Shown here piece by piece: positions 31,072 through 38,792 of a stretch of 38,836 nucleotides of DNA. Below the pieces are notes generated by a model. The model saw only the letters and a list, made by a program, of their open reading frames with translations. It was not told the DNA's origin and did no database searches. Numbering within the stretch: the stretch's first letter is position 1; each line of letters opens with the position of its first letter. This DNA comes from Vibrio ouci. Its GTDB lineage: Bacteria > Pseudomonadota > Gammaproteobacteria > Enterobacterales > Vibrionaceae. The stretch covers positions 1-38,836 of the forward strand of contig NZ_SATR01000041.1 of NCBI RefSeq assembly GCF_004551525.1, read 5' to 3'. The position numbers and the translations under genes were made by a program.

Positions 31072-32340
31072 ATGACGGAAAAAAAGAAGCGCGGTTTACT
31101 CTCTTGGCTTGGTTTTGGTGATGAAGAACAAGCAAAACAACCCGTTGAAGAAACACAACAAGCTGCTGAAGAACTTGAGCAACAGCAGCTTGAAACAGTT
31201 GACGAGCAAGTAGAACAAATTAAAACTCAGCAAGCAGAAGCAGAAGCAGAAGCAGAAGCAGAAGCAGAAGCAGAAGCAGAAGCAGAAGCAGAAGCAGAAG
31301 CAGAAGCAGAAGCAGAAGCAGTTGTTGAAGTTGAAGAAGCGGTAGAAGAAGTTGAAGAAGCGGTAGAAGAAGTTGCTGTGCCAGCCGAGCCTCGTGTTGC
31401 AGAGCAAGAAAAACCAACAGAAAGCTTTTTTGCTCGTCTCAAACGCAGCCTAGCGCGTACCAAAGCTAACATTGGTGCAGGCTTCTTTGGCTTGTTTAAA
31501 GGCAAACAGATCGATGACGAGCTATTTGAAGAGCTTGAAGAGCAGCTACTCATCGCCGATGTGGGCATGGAGACTACGCTAAAAATCATTGATAACCTGA
31601 CAGAGAAAGCGTCTCGTCAGGATCTGAAAGATGGCGAAGCGTTATATGGTCTGCTCAAAGAAGAGATGGCAGAGATTCTGTCTAACGTTGAGAAGCCACT
31701 TGAAGTTGATAGCAGCAAAGCGCCTTACGTTATTTTGATGGTGGGTGTAAACGGCGTAGGTAAAACGACCACTATCGGTAAGCTAGCGAAGCAGTTCCAA
31801 GCTGAAGGCAAGTCAGTGATGCTGGCAGCAGGTGATACATTCCGCGCGGCAGCAGTAGAGCAGCTGCAAGTTTGGGGTGAGCGTAACAACGTGCCAGTTG
31901 TGGCTCAGCATACTGGTGCTGACAGTGCTTCGGTTATTTACGATGCGATTGAATCAGCGAAAGCCAAAGGTGTTGATGTGGTTATCGCTGATACCGCCGG
32001 TCGTCTGCAGAACAAAGCGAACCTAATGGAAGAGCTGCGTAAGATCGTCCGCGTAATGCAAAAAGTCGACGGCTCTGCTCCGCATGAAATCATGTTAACG
32101 CTCGATGCGGGTACTGGTCAGAATGCGATTAGCCAAGCAAAATTGTTTAGCGATGTTGCGCCTCTGACGGGTATTACTCTAACTAAGTTAGATGGCACTG
32201 CGAAAGGTGGTGTGATCTTCGCATTAGCTGATCAATTCCAAATCCCTATCCGTTACATCGGTGTCGGTGAAGGTATTGACGATCTACGCCCATTTGAAAC
32301 ACAAGAATTTATCGACGCACTATTCAGTCGAGAAGACTAA
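31072..32340 (+). CDS. ftsY: Signal recognition particle receptor FtsY
   Basis: FtsY receives SRP-ribosome complexes at the inner membrane and hydrolyses GTP with Ffh. The 422-residue product starts MTEKKKRGLLSWLGFGDEEQ, a lipid-binding amphipathic start. An acidic A domain (about 20-115) follows, containing a run of fourteen Glu-Ala pairs (56-83) and a VEEAVEE duplication. The N domain covers about 118-205. The G domain has the P-loop GVNGVGKTTT (Lys231), DTAGRLQNK, TKLDGTAKGG and the C-terminal GIDDLRPF. It heads the ftsYEX operon; a gap of 54 bases separates it from ftsE. Confidence 0.98.
   Translation: MTEKKKRGLLSWLGFGDEEQAKQPVEETQQAAEELEQQQLETVDEQVEQIKTQQAEAEAEAEAEAEAEAEAEAEAEAEAEAEAVVEVEEAVEEVEEAVEEVAVPAEPRVAEQEKPTESFFARLKRSLARTKANIGAGFFGLFKGKQIDDELFEELEEQLLIADVGMETTLKIIDNLTEKASRQDLKDGEALYGLLKEEMAEILSNVEKPLEVDSSKAPYVILMVGVNGVGKTTTIGKLAKQFQAEGKSVMLAAGDTFRAAAVEQLQVWGERNNVPVVAQHTGADSASVIYDAIESAKAKGVDVVIADTAGRLQNKANLMEELRKIVRVMQKVDGSAPHEIMLTLDAGTGQNAISQAKLFSDVAPLTGITLTKLDGTAKGGVIFALADQFQIPIRYIGVGEGIDDLRPFETQEFIDALFSRED
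31237..31320. repeat. Perfect (GAAGCA)14 microsatellite inside ftsY
   Basis: Fourteen uninterrupted copies of GAAGCA (84 bases) encode fourteen Glu-Ala pairs. Directly after it a 21-base unit encoding VEEAVEE is duplicated. Perfect identity of the copies suggests recent slippage growth; changes by whole units keep the frame. Confidence 0.97.
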
Positions 32341-32394
32341 TTCAGTCATCTACCTAACAAAGCATTGAAGAAACTCAGTTAAGAGGGATTTCGA

Positions 32395-33069
32395 GTGATA
32401 AAATTTCAGCAAGTGAGTAAAGCCTATCGCGGTGGTCGACAAGCTTTACAGAAGGTCGACTTTCATCTCCGTCGAGGTGAAATGGCCTTTCTCGGTGGCC
32501 ATTCGGGTGCCGGTAAGAGTACGCTGCTAAAGTTGATATGTGCCATTGAGCGCCCAACTGATGGAAAAATCAGTTTCAATGACCACGACATCACTCGTAT
32601 CCCAAGTAAAGACATCCCTTTCTTGCGTCGCAATATTGGGATTGTTTTCCAAGACCATCGACTACTGATGGACAGAAGTGTGTTTGATAACGTCGCTTTG
32701 CCTATGCGTATTGAGTCCATTGCAGAAAACGAGATTAAACGTCGTGTTTCTGCGGCGTTAGATAAGACGGGTTTACTTGATAAAGCTAAGTGTTTACCGA
32801 GCCAATTGTCGGGTGGTGAACAACAGCGCGTCGGTATTGCACGCGCAGTTGTCAATCGCCCAACGTTATTATTGGCCGATGAGCCAACAGGTAACCTAGA
32901 CCCAGACTTATCAAATCGCGTGTTAAAACTGTTTGAAGAATTTAACCGTGCTGGAGTGACCATCCTACTGGCTACTCACGATTTGGGGTTAGTGAACACT
33001 CGCCCACAATATCGTCATCTAGAGTTAAACCAAGGTTTCTTGAGTGAGGTCGAAGACTATGGCCATTAA
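32395..33069 (+). CDS. ftsE: Cell division ABC-type ATPase FtsE
   Basis: FtsE is the ATPase of the FtsEX complex, which activates periplasmic amidases at the septum through EnvC. The 224-residue product has Walker A GGHSGAGKSTLL, Q-loop IVFQDHRLLMD, signature LSGGEQQRVGIARA, Walker B LLLADEPTGNLDP and the switch His in LATHD. Translation starts at a GTG behind AAGAGGG. Its end overlaps ftsX by 11 bases. Confidence 0.97.
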   Translation: MIKFQQVSKAYRGGRQALQKVDFHLRRGEMAFLGGHSGAGKSTLLKLICAIERPTDGKISFNDHDITRIPSKDIPFLRRNIGIVFQDHRLLMDRSVFDNVALPMRIESIAENEIKRRVSAALDKTGLLDKAKCLPSQLSGGEQQRVGIARAVVNRPTLLLADEPTGNLDPDLSNRVLKLFEEFNRAGVTILLATHDLGLVNTRPQYRHLELNQGFLSEVEDYGH

Positions 33070-34027
33070 TCCTCGTAAAAAAACGAGTAATTCAAACCGT
33101 GCCAAAAATCGCGTTAAGCGCGACAGTTTCTTCACCGTACACCTTAAGCAAGCTAAGGCCTCGTTAGGTGAGCTTTGGCTGCGTCCGATGGGGAATATTC
33201 TCACTTTAGCCGTTATTTCAATGGCGCTAGCCATGCCTTCTGCGCTTTATTTGCTCGGTAAGAATATTTCTGAAGCGTCTAGTGATGTTACTAGCCCTTC
33301 GCAAGTGAGTGCTTACATAAAAGAACAAACGCCCGAAGCGCGTGTGATGGTTTTGAAAGACCAGCTTGAGAGCGCGGAAGATGTGGCGAAAGTGGAGTAC
33401 GTCTCTCCGCAGCAAGGTTTAGATGATCTCAGCCAATACTCAGGTTTTGAGCGCGCGCTGACCATGCTGGATGATTACGCTTTGCCTGGTGTGCTAGTGA
33501 TTACGCCAAGCATGGAAGATAAGGAATCGATCAAGCAGTTAGCTGCGCGCGTGGCGAAAGAAGAAGGCATTACGGACGTACGCCTCGATGAGGACTGGCT
33601 GACGCGCTTGGATGCGATTAAGAACCTTGTTGGCGGTATTGTCGTTACCCTATCTGTTCTTATGCTGGGCTCGGTATTCTTGATTGTCGGTAACACTTTG
33701 CGTTTTAACGTATTAGCGAACAAAGACGAAATCCAAACCATGAAGCTAATTGGTGCCACCAACAGCTATATCTTACGTCCGTACCTATACTCCGGTATGT
33801 GGTTTGGATTGCTCGGTGCAACAATTGCTTGGATTTTAACAGCGGTTATCACAATTATACTCAACAACAGTGTTGAGCAATTGGCGCTACTGTATGATAG
33901 TCGCTTCAGACTGGTGGGTTTGAGCTGGGATGAATCCTTGCTCCTTGTGATGCTAGGTACCTTTTTAGGTTGCCTTGCAGCGAAGGTTTCTGCTCAGCGT
34001 CATCTAAAAGAAATAGAACCAGTTTAA
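33059..34027 (+). CDS. ftsX: Cell division protein FtsX
   Basis: FtsX is the membrane partner of FtsE. The ATG at 33059 (GAGGT upstream, MAINPRKKT) gives 322 residues; a GTG 15 bases earlier is also in frame but less likely. A basic cytoplasmic start is followed by one helix (ILTLAVISMALAMPSALYLL). A periplasmic domain of about 120 residues carries the EnvC-binding surface. Three further helices follow (VVTLSVLMLGSVFLIVGN, WFGLLGATIAWILTAVI, LLVMLGTFLGCLAAKV). It overlaps ftsE and ends at the terminator 34063-34094, before rpoH. Confidence 0.96.
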   Translation: MAINPRKKTSNSNRAKNRVKRDSFFTVHLKQAKASLGELWLRPMGNILTLAVISMALAMPSALYLLGKNISEASSDVTSPSQVSAYIKEQTPEARVMVLKDQLESAEDVAKVEYVSPQQGLDDLSQYSGFERALTMLDDYALPGVLVITPSMEDKESIKQLAARVAKEEGITDVRLDEDWLTRLDAIKNLVGGIVVTLSVLMLGSVFLIVGNTLRFNVLANKDEIQTMKLIGATNSYILRPYLYSGMWFGLLGATIAWILTAVITIILNNSVEQLALLYDSRFRLVGLSWDESLLLVMLGTFLGCLAAKVSAQRHLKEIEPV

Positions 34028-34062
34028 ATTGAACCTGTTTATTATGACGCTGTCATACTATT

Positions 34063-34094
34063 GATAAAAGTACACGCTACCGTGTACTTTTATC
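34063..34094 (+). terminator. Terminator between ftsX and rpoH
   Basis: GATAAAAGTACACG (34063-34076) and CGTGTACTTTTATC (34081-34094) form a perfect 14-bp stem with a CTAC loop. The T run lies within the 3' arm. Confidence 0.75.
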
Positions 34095-34209
34095 TTGTAT
34101 AGACAGTTTGTTTATGCATAATAACTTTCCCCTGCTTGAAACCTGTTCATTTTAGGTTCAAGATTGATGGGTTAAAAATACTCCAGATCAGAGATTGATG
34201 AGGAACTGA

Positions 34210-35067
34210 ATGACAAGTCAAGCATACCCAATGGCAGCTGTAACCCAAGATAGCTTAGATAGCTACATTCGCTCGGTAAACAGCTACCCAATGCTAACTC
34301 CTGAAGAGGAGCGTGATTTAGCAGAGAGACTGCATTACGACGGCGAAATTGAGGCGGCAAAAGGATTGATCCTTTCGCACCTGCGCTTTGTTGTGCACGT
34401 TGCTCGCGGTTATTCAGGTTACGGCCTACCAATGGCTGACCTTGTTCAAGAAGGTAACATTGGCCTGATGAAAGCGGTAAAACGCTTTAACCCAGAAGTG
34501 GGTGTTCGTCTGGTCTCTTTCGCGGTTCACTGGATTAAAGCTGAAATTCACGAGTATGTGCTACGTAACTGGCGCATTGTGAAAATCGCAACGACCAAAG
34601 CACAGCGTAAATTGTTCTTTAACCTACGTAAGTCGAAAAAACGTCTAGGTTGGTTCAATAACGGTGAAGTAGAAACTGTTGCACGCGAGCTTGGCGTAGA
34701 GCCATCAGAAGTCCGTGAAATGGAATCTCGCCTGGCTGCACAAGACGCAACGTTTGAGATGCCGACTGATGATGATGATACGGGTACCTCGTACACTGCG
34801 CCTATGGTCTACCTAGAAGACAAAGCGTCAGACGTTGCAGACCATGTTGAAGCATCAAATTGGGAAGCTCACACCAACAATCGTTTGAGCCTAGCGCTTA
34901 AGAGCCTAGATGATCGCAGTCAGCACATTGTTCGTTCTCGTTGGTTAGATGACAAAAAATCGACCCTGCAAGAGCTTGCTGAAACTTACAGCGTATCTGC
35001 TGAGCGTATTCGTCAGCTTGAAAAGAATGCGATGAAAAAGCTTAAGGCTGCGGTTGGCGAGTTTTAA
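34210..35067 (+). CDS. rpoH: RNA polymerase sigma-32 (heat shock)
   Basis: A 285-residue sigma factor for heat-shock genes. DLVQEGNIGLMKAVKRFNPE is region 2.2, and VSFAVHWIKAEIHEYVLRNW is region 2.3-2.4. The RpoH box QRKLFFNLR stands at 132-140, and region 4.2 is the helix-turn-helix STLQELAETYSVSAERIRQL. It has its own transcription unit: a terminator precedes it and another follows. Between them an inverted repeat (CTTGAAACCT at 34135-34144 with AGGTTCAAG at 34154-34162) sits in the leader, 47 bases before the ATG. The AGGA ribosome site is close to the start. Translational control by RNA structure is known for E. coli rpoH and may apply here. Confidence 0.98.
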   Translation: MTSQAYPMAAVTQDSLDSYIRSVNSYPMLTPEEERDLAERLHYDGEIEAAKGLILSHLRFVVHVARGYSGYGLPMADLVQEGNIGLMKAVKRFNPEVGVRLVSFAVHWIKAEIHEYVLRNWRIVKIATTKAQRKLFFNLRKSKKRLGWFNNGEVETVARELGVEPSEVREMESRLAAQDATFEMPTDDDDTGTSYTAPMVYLEDKASDVADHVEASNWEAHTNNRLSLALKSLDDRSQHIVRSRWLDDKKSTLQELAETYSVSAERIRQLEKNAMKKLKAAVGEF

Positions 35068-35087
35068 TCTCTCCCCCTGAATTTTTA

Positions 35088-35119
35088 AGAAGCCGAGATC
35101 CTATGATCTCGGCTTTTTT
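35088..35119 (+). terminator. Terminator of rpoH
   Basis: AGCCGAGATC (35091-35100), loop CTAT, GATCTCGGCT (35105-35114), then T5. Confidence 0.95.
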
Positions 35120-35477
35120 ATTGCCGATCATAAATGGAATTTAAACGCGATAACGGGATCTAATCTTGATGCAATTGCCTGTGGGTAACTCTGTGGTAAA
35201 TTTCTTTGCTATCTGTCAGCAAGCAGGGTAAATAAAGGCATTCGAGGCAAGTTGTTGATGGGGATAGTTTCTTGATTACACACATTCAAATAAGGATCAT
35301 CACTATATATTGTGGATCCATGATCAAATAGACACTTTATCAACGCAATCCACAGTTTTATCCACAGATGGTCGAAATATGATCGCTAGTGGATAACCTT
35401 ACTCACTCCGTGTACTTGTTAATCACTGGATAGGTTACAATGACGGTCGATAATTAAAGCAGAAAAGAGAAAGTTTG
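35120..35477. promoter_or_regulatory. Intergenic region with DnaA-box-like and GATC sites
   Basis: There is no gene in this stretch. It holds one perfect DnaA box TTATCCACA (35358-35366) and two single-mismatch boxes (TGTGGGTAA at 35180-35188 and AGTGGATAA at 35388-35396, reverse orientation). Six GATC sites lie at 35126, 35157, 35295, 35315, 35322 and 35381; two more are in the rpoH terminator arms. ATGATCAAATAG (35320-35331) resembles the RctB 12-mer of Vibrio chromosome 2. The glpE promoter must also be here. Confidence 0.6.
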
Positions 35478-35804
35478 ATGGACCAGTTTAAACATATTGA
35501 TGTCGATGGCGCGCAGCGCTTGCTGGAGCAAGGTGACGCAACTATGGTCGACATCCGTGACCCACAATCTTTTGCCGTTGCTCACGCCAAAGATGCCTTT
35601 CATCTTACCAACGACACTATGGTTGCTTTTATGGATGAAGTGGAGTTTGAGCAGCCAGTATTGGTGATGTGTTACCACGGTGTAAGCAGCCAAGGTGCCG
35701 CTCAGTATTTGGTTAACCAAGGCTTTGAGCAGGTGTATAGTGTTGATGGTGGCTTTGAAGCTTGGCAAAGAGCTCAATTACCGACGCAATCCAATCTAGG
35801 ATAA
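35478..35804 (+). CDS. glpE: Thiosulfate sulfurtransferase GlpE
   Basis: A single-domain rhodanese that moves sulfur from thiosulfate to cyanide or thioredoxin. Starting at the ATG 35478 gives MDQFKHIDV and 108 residues, aligned with E. coli GlpE (MDQFECINV); a TTG just before it is in frame but unlikely. VDIRDPQSFAVAHAKDAFHL is the conserved first half. The active-site loop is CYHGVSSQ with Cys65 carrying the persulfide, followed by VDGGFEAW. It is four bases upstream of glpG. The regulator glpR of the E. coli glpEGR set is absent here. Confidence 0.96.
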   Translation: MDQFKHIDVDGAQRLLEQGDATMVDIRDPQSFAVAHAKDAFHLTNDTMVAFMDEVEFEQPVLVMCYHGVSSQGAAQYLVNQGFEQVYSVDGGFEAWQRAQLPTQSNLG

Positions 35805-35808
35805 CTTT

Positions 35809-36645
35809 ATGCATAGACTCATCTCTCTCAATAATCCGCGTATGGCGCAGTCCTTTATCGATTATATGGCCTCACGTCAGATTGATATTCAGATGATGCC
35901 TGAGGGAGAAGGGCAATTCGCATTATGGCTAACGGACGGCCAACATCAGGTTGAGGCTCAAGCTGAGCTCGATCACTTCCTCGCCAACCCTAATGCCAGC
36001 AAATATCAAGCTGCCTCTTGGGATATGGCAGAGTCACGTAAAAGTCACTTTAGCTACAATTCACCGAGTATGTTGGCGATGATCAAAGCCAAAGCGGGGC
36101 CGATGACCTTATTGGTGATGTTGGTGTGTACGGTGATCTTTGTCTTGCAGCAGCTTGGTATGGGCAATGCCATTTTTCAGGCGTTACACTTTCCAGCTCT
36201 TGCGGGTCAAGAGTGGCAACTGTGGCGCTGGTTCGGCCATGCTTTATTGCATTTCTCGGTGATGCACATCGCCTTTAACTTACTCTGGTGGTGGCAGTTA
36301 GGGGGTGATATCGAGCAAAGGTTAGGTTCAACCAAGCTGATTCAACTGTTTTTGGTTTCAGCGGCTTTGTCGGGCGCGGGACAATACTGGGTCGAAGGGG
36401 CCAACTTTGGTGGCTTATCCGGTGTGGTCTACGCCTTGGTCGGCTACTTATGGATGCTAGGCTACAAAGCACCGCAAGTCGGTCTGAGTATGCCTAAACC
36501 TATTATTGGCTTTATGTTGGTGTGGTTGATACTTGGCTTTATGCAGCCGTTTATGGCCATCGCCAATACTGCCCATTTAGTCGGTTTGTTATCTGGCGTG
36601 GTGTTTGGCTTAGTCGATGCAAGTCGAGTCAATGCCAAACAATAG
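35809..36645 (+). CDS. glpG: Rhomboid intramembrane protease GlpG
   Basis: A 278-residue serine protease that cleaves within the membrane. The N-terminal cytoplasmic domain covers about 1-80. Six membrane helices follow. The catalytic dyad is Ser204 in GGLSGVVYAL and His256 in NTAHLVGLLSG, and the oxyanion-side HxxxN is MHIAFNLLW. All key residues are present. Translation is coupled to glpE, and a terminator follows directly. Confidence 0.96.
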   Translation: MHRLISLNNPRMAQSFIDYMASRQIDIQMMPEGEGQFALWLTDGQHQVEAQAELDHFLANPNASKYQAASWDMAESRKSHFSYNSPSMLAMIKAKAGPMTLLVMLVCTVIFVLQQLGMGNAIFQALHFPALAGQEWQLWRWFGHALLHFSVMHIAFNLLWWWQLGGDIEQRLGSTKLIQLFLVSAALSGAGQYWVEGANFGGLSGVVYALVGYLWMLGYKAPQVGLSMPKPIIGFMLVWLILGFMQPFMAIANTAHLVGLLSGVVFGLVDASRVNAKQ

Positions 36646-36650
36646 CTAAT

Positions 36651-36679
36651 AAAAAAGCGGCGTTGAGCGCCGCTTTTTT
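36651..36679. terminator. Bidirectional terminator after glpG
   Basis: A6 GCGGCG (36651-36662), loop TTGAG, CGCCGC T6 (36668-36679). It also serves the convergent FliL-like gene. Confidence 0.93.
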
Positions 36680-36699
36680 GTATCACGAGTTTACTTGAA

Positions 36700-37107
36700 T
36701 CATTGGTATAAGTACTTGGTAAACAGTAAGTCAGCAATGATGGTTTTACCGGTTTCTGGCAGTAAGGTTTCATTGAGTTGGCTCACAAGGGTTTTACGTA
36801 AGTCTTCACGCCCTGCTAATGAAGTAATGGTATCTTCGGACTGTTTGCCTAATAGCTCAATCACCGCATCACGAATCAAAGGTTGGTGTAGCTCGATGAT
36901 TTTTAAATCGGCTTCACTGGCAACCATGATATCGATGCGCACTTGGATATAACCAAGCTTTTTACCTTTGGTGTAGAAGTTGGTGGTTAAATCAGGCTCA
37001 AGGGTAAAGTAGGCTAACTGAGGTGCTGACTCTTCTTCTGCAAAAGTCGGCAAACTAATAACAAGGCTCAAGAGGCAAAATATTTGGGCTAGGTAACGTT
37101 TAATCAT
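36700..37107 (-). CDS. Orphan FliL-like periplasmic protein
   Basis: From the ATG at 37107 the product has 135 residues. The start MIKRYLAQIFCLLSLVISL plus PTFAEEE is a signal peptide with a probable cleavage after TFA, unlike the uncleaved anchor of flagellar FliL. The mature part resembles the FliL family: AYFTLEPDLTTNFYTKGK, YIQVRIDIMVASEAD, IRDAVIELLGKQS, LLFTKYLYQ. No other flagellar genes are near. It may act on a stator or an envelope complex; the function is unknown. It diverges from ubiC over 153 bases. Confidence 0.82.
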   Translation of the reverse strand: MIKRYLAQIFCLLSLVISLPTFAEEESAPQLAYFTLEPDLTTNFYTKGKKLGYIQVRIDIMVASEADLKIIELHQPLIRDAVIELLGKQSEDTITSLAGREDLRKTLVSQLNETLLPETGKTIIADLLFTKYLYQ

Positions 37108-37260
37108 ATTTATAACTTTTCTTTCTTCCAATCACGATATTCGAATCGCCTGAGTCTTGTTACAATGGAGCATCTATTTGTAATAAAAATGCGTTAAGCA
37201 CTCGAAGTAGTGGTTAACATCAGAGATCGAAGCTTTATTGTACGATGATAAGGCTACTTA

Positions 37261-37812
37261 TTGAATACTAGTATGAATCAATCGACTGCGCTTTATTTAT
37301 CAGCTTTACGCCAAACTAAATGGCAAGACCCTGATAATTTTAGCTTTCCTACACAAAGTGCAAAAAAATGGTTATTAGAACAGGGCTCATTGTCACGTTT
37401 ATTAGAGTCTTATTGCCAATCTTTGAATGTAGATCTACTCCACAACAAAATTGTCAAAGCAGAGAAGCTGAACGACCAAGAAATCTCCCTATTAGCACAA
37501 GAGGCGTGTTTACTGCGTAAAGTAGTGCTTAAAGGGGATGGCCAAGCTTGGGTGTTAGGTCGTACCCTAATCCCTCAATCTTCAATGCAAGGCCAAGAAT
37601 TCGATCTGGCTCAGCAAGGTGAAATTCCGTTAGGGCTAACCGTCTTTAGTGCTAATGATGTCAAACGAGACGCCCTCCAGGTTGGTATTGTCGAAGTGAA
37701 TAATGAAGTGTTACTCGCGCGTCGTTCTCGTTTGTGGATGAACCATAAGCCGATGCTCGTTGCTGAGCTGTTTTTACCTACCGCGCCCATCTATACACAG
37801 GAGAGTATTTAA
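37261..37812 (+). CDS. ubiC: Chorismate pyruvate-lyase
   Basis: UbiC splits chorismate to 4-hydroxybenzoate and pyruvate, the first step of ubiquinone synthesis. The 183-residue product has the family pattern LRKVVLKGDGQAWVLGRTL and the C-terminal RRSRLWMNHKPMLVAELFLP with the ligand-binding Arg and Glu. A TTG at 37261 has AAGG seven bases upstream; an ATG at 37273 (MNQSTALYL) also fits the family but lacks a clear ribosome site. I keep the TTG with moderate certainty. It is immediately followed by ubiA. Confidence 0.93.
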   Translation: MNTSMNQSTALYLSALRQTKWQDPDNFSFPTQSAKKWLLEQGSLSRLLESYCQSLNVDLLHNKIVKAEKLNDQEISLLAQEACLLRKVVLKGDGQAWVLGRTLIPQSSMQGQEFDLAQQGEIPLGLTVFSANDVKRDALQVGIVEVNNEVLLARRSRLWMNHKPMLVAELFLPTAPIYTQESI

Positions 37813-38667
37813 ATGACCTCGGACAAGGCTGTCGCGTATTGGCAATTGATGCGTATGGACAAACCCATCGGGACCTTGCTCCTGCTTTGGCCAACTTTAT
37901 GGGCGTTGATTATCTCTGCTCAGGGCATCCCGGATTTCAAAGTCCTGCTGGTATTTGTACTTGGGGTTATTTTTATGCGTGCTGCTGGCTGCGTAATTAA
38001 TGACTTTGCTGATCGTAAGGTTGATGGACACGTTAAACGTACTAAGCAGCGCCCGTTACCGTCAGGGCGTGTTAGTTCGAAAGAAGCGATTGGTCTATTT
38101 TTGGTGCTCGCGATTAGCTCATTCGTGTTGGTATTGAGCATGAATACGCTGACGATTCAGCTCTCTTTCGTTGGTCTAGTGCTGGCTTTTATCTACCCAT
38201 TTATGAAGCGCTTTACTCATCTACCACAGCTCTTTTTGGGCCTGGCGTTTAGCTGGTCAATCCCAATGGCGTGGGCGGCGCAATCTGGCGAAGTGCCGAT
38301 GATGGTATGGTTTATCTTTGCTATTAATGCCTTATGGACGATTGCTTACGATACTCAGTATGCAATGGTTGATCGAGATGATGACCTTAAGATAGGGATT
38401 AAGTCGACTGCGATTCTGTTTGGCCGCTTCGACAAGATGGTGATTGGTGTCTTACAGTTGATCACGTTAGCCATGTTGATGTTTGTTGGTACTTGGTACC
38501 AGCTCGGTGCAAGCTACTATTGGAGCCTATTGATGGTCGGTGCACTGTTTGTATTTCAGCAGCATTTGATTCGTCACCGCGAGCGTGACTTGTGCTTTAG
38601 AGCGTTCCTCAATAACAACTATGTCGGCATGATAGTCACCATAGGTCTGTTTATCGCATTCTGGTAA
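37813..38667 (+). CDS. ubiA: 4-hydroxybenzoate octaprenyltransferase
   Basis: UbiA attaches the polyprenyl chain to 4-hydroxybenzoate, the UbiC product, in the inner membrane. The 284-residue product has about eight or nine helices and the two Asp-rich metal-pyrophosphate motifs: NDFADRKVDGHVKRTKQRPL (Asn63-Asp71 side) and YDTQYAMVDRDDDLKIGIKS. Length and motifs are complete. It starts directly after the ubiC stop codon. The downstream terminator is interrupted by an insertion sequence 21 bases after the stop codon. Confidence 0.96.
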   Translation: MTSDKAVAYWQLMRMDKPIGTLLLLWPTLWALIISAQGIPDFKVLLVFVLGVIFMRAAGCVINDFADRKVDGHVKRTKQRPLPSGRVSSKEAIGLFLVLAISSFVLVLSMNTLTIQLSFVGLVLAFIYPFMKRFTHLPQLFLGLAFSWSIPMAWAAQSGEVPMMVWFIFAINALWTIAYDTQYAMVDRDDDLKIGIKSTAILFGRFDKMVIGVLQLITLAMLMFVGTWYQLGASYYWSLLMVGALFVFQQHLIRHRERDLCFRAFLNNNYVGMIVTIGLFIAFW

Positions 38668-38688
38668 TAAAAAAGGGCGTCCATTGGA
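38668..38688 (+). terminator. ubiA terminator, interrupted by an insertion sequence
   Basis: A6 (38669-38674), then the left arm GGGCGTCC (38675-38682), loop ATT, and the first three bases GGA of the expected right arm GGACGCCC. The insertion sequence begins at 38689. The missing CGCCC and T run should lie on the far side of the element. This is inference from the broken stem. Confidence 0.65.
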
Positions 38689-38707
38689 CTGTCTCTTATA
38701 CACAATT

Positions 38708-38736
38708 CCCCAAGCCACAGCTTGGGGATTTTTTTT
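38708..38736 (+). terminator. Terminator just inside the IS end
   Basis: CCCCAAGC (38708-38715), loop CACA, GCTTGGGG (38720-38727), then A and T8. It blocks transcripts entering the element from ubiA. Confidence 0.92.
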
Positions 38737-38792
38737 GAACTAATTGCATGTTCCATGATCTGATCATCTAAGCAATGACAAGGATGATTACC

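Noticed and set aside
31237..31320. CRISPR-like or other array
   Set aside because: The unit is a six-base tandem repeat without spacers, within a coding frame.
31096..31589. Long open frames on the minus strand opposite ftsY, rich in Leu, Phe/Cys or Ala/Ser
   Set aside because: They are the complement of the (GAAGCA)14 repeat and the acidic region of ftsY; repetitive composition keeps stops away. No ribosome site or family pattern.
35120..35477. Chromosome origin oriC or the crtS site
   Set aside because: The neighbours rpoH and glpE do not fit either locus, there is no AT-rich unwinding region with repeated 13-mers, and only one perfect DnaA box is present.
38689..38704. Sequencing adapter (tagmentation end) left in the assembly
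   Set aside because: The 16 bases match the adapter, but they are followed by a terminator, Dam sites, a ribosome site and a transposase start, as expected for a real IS end.
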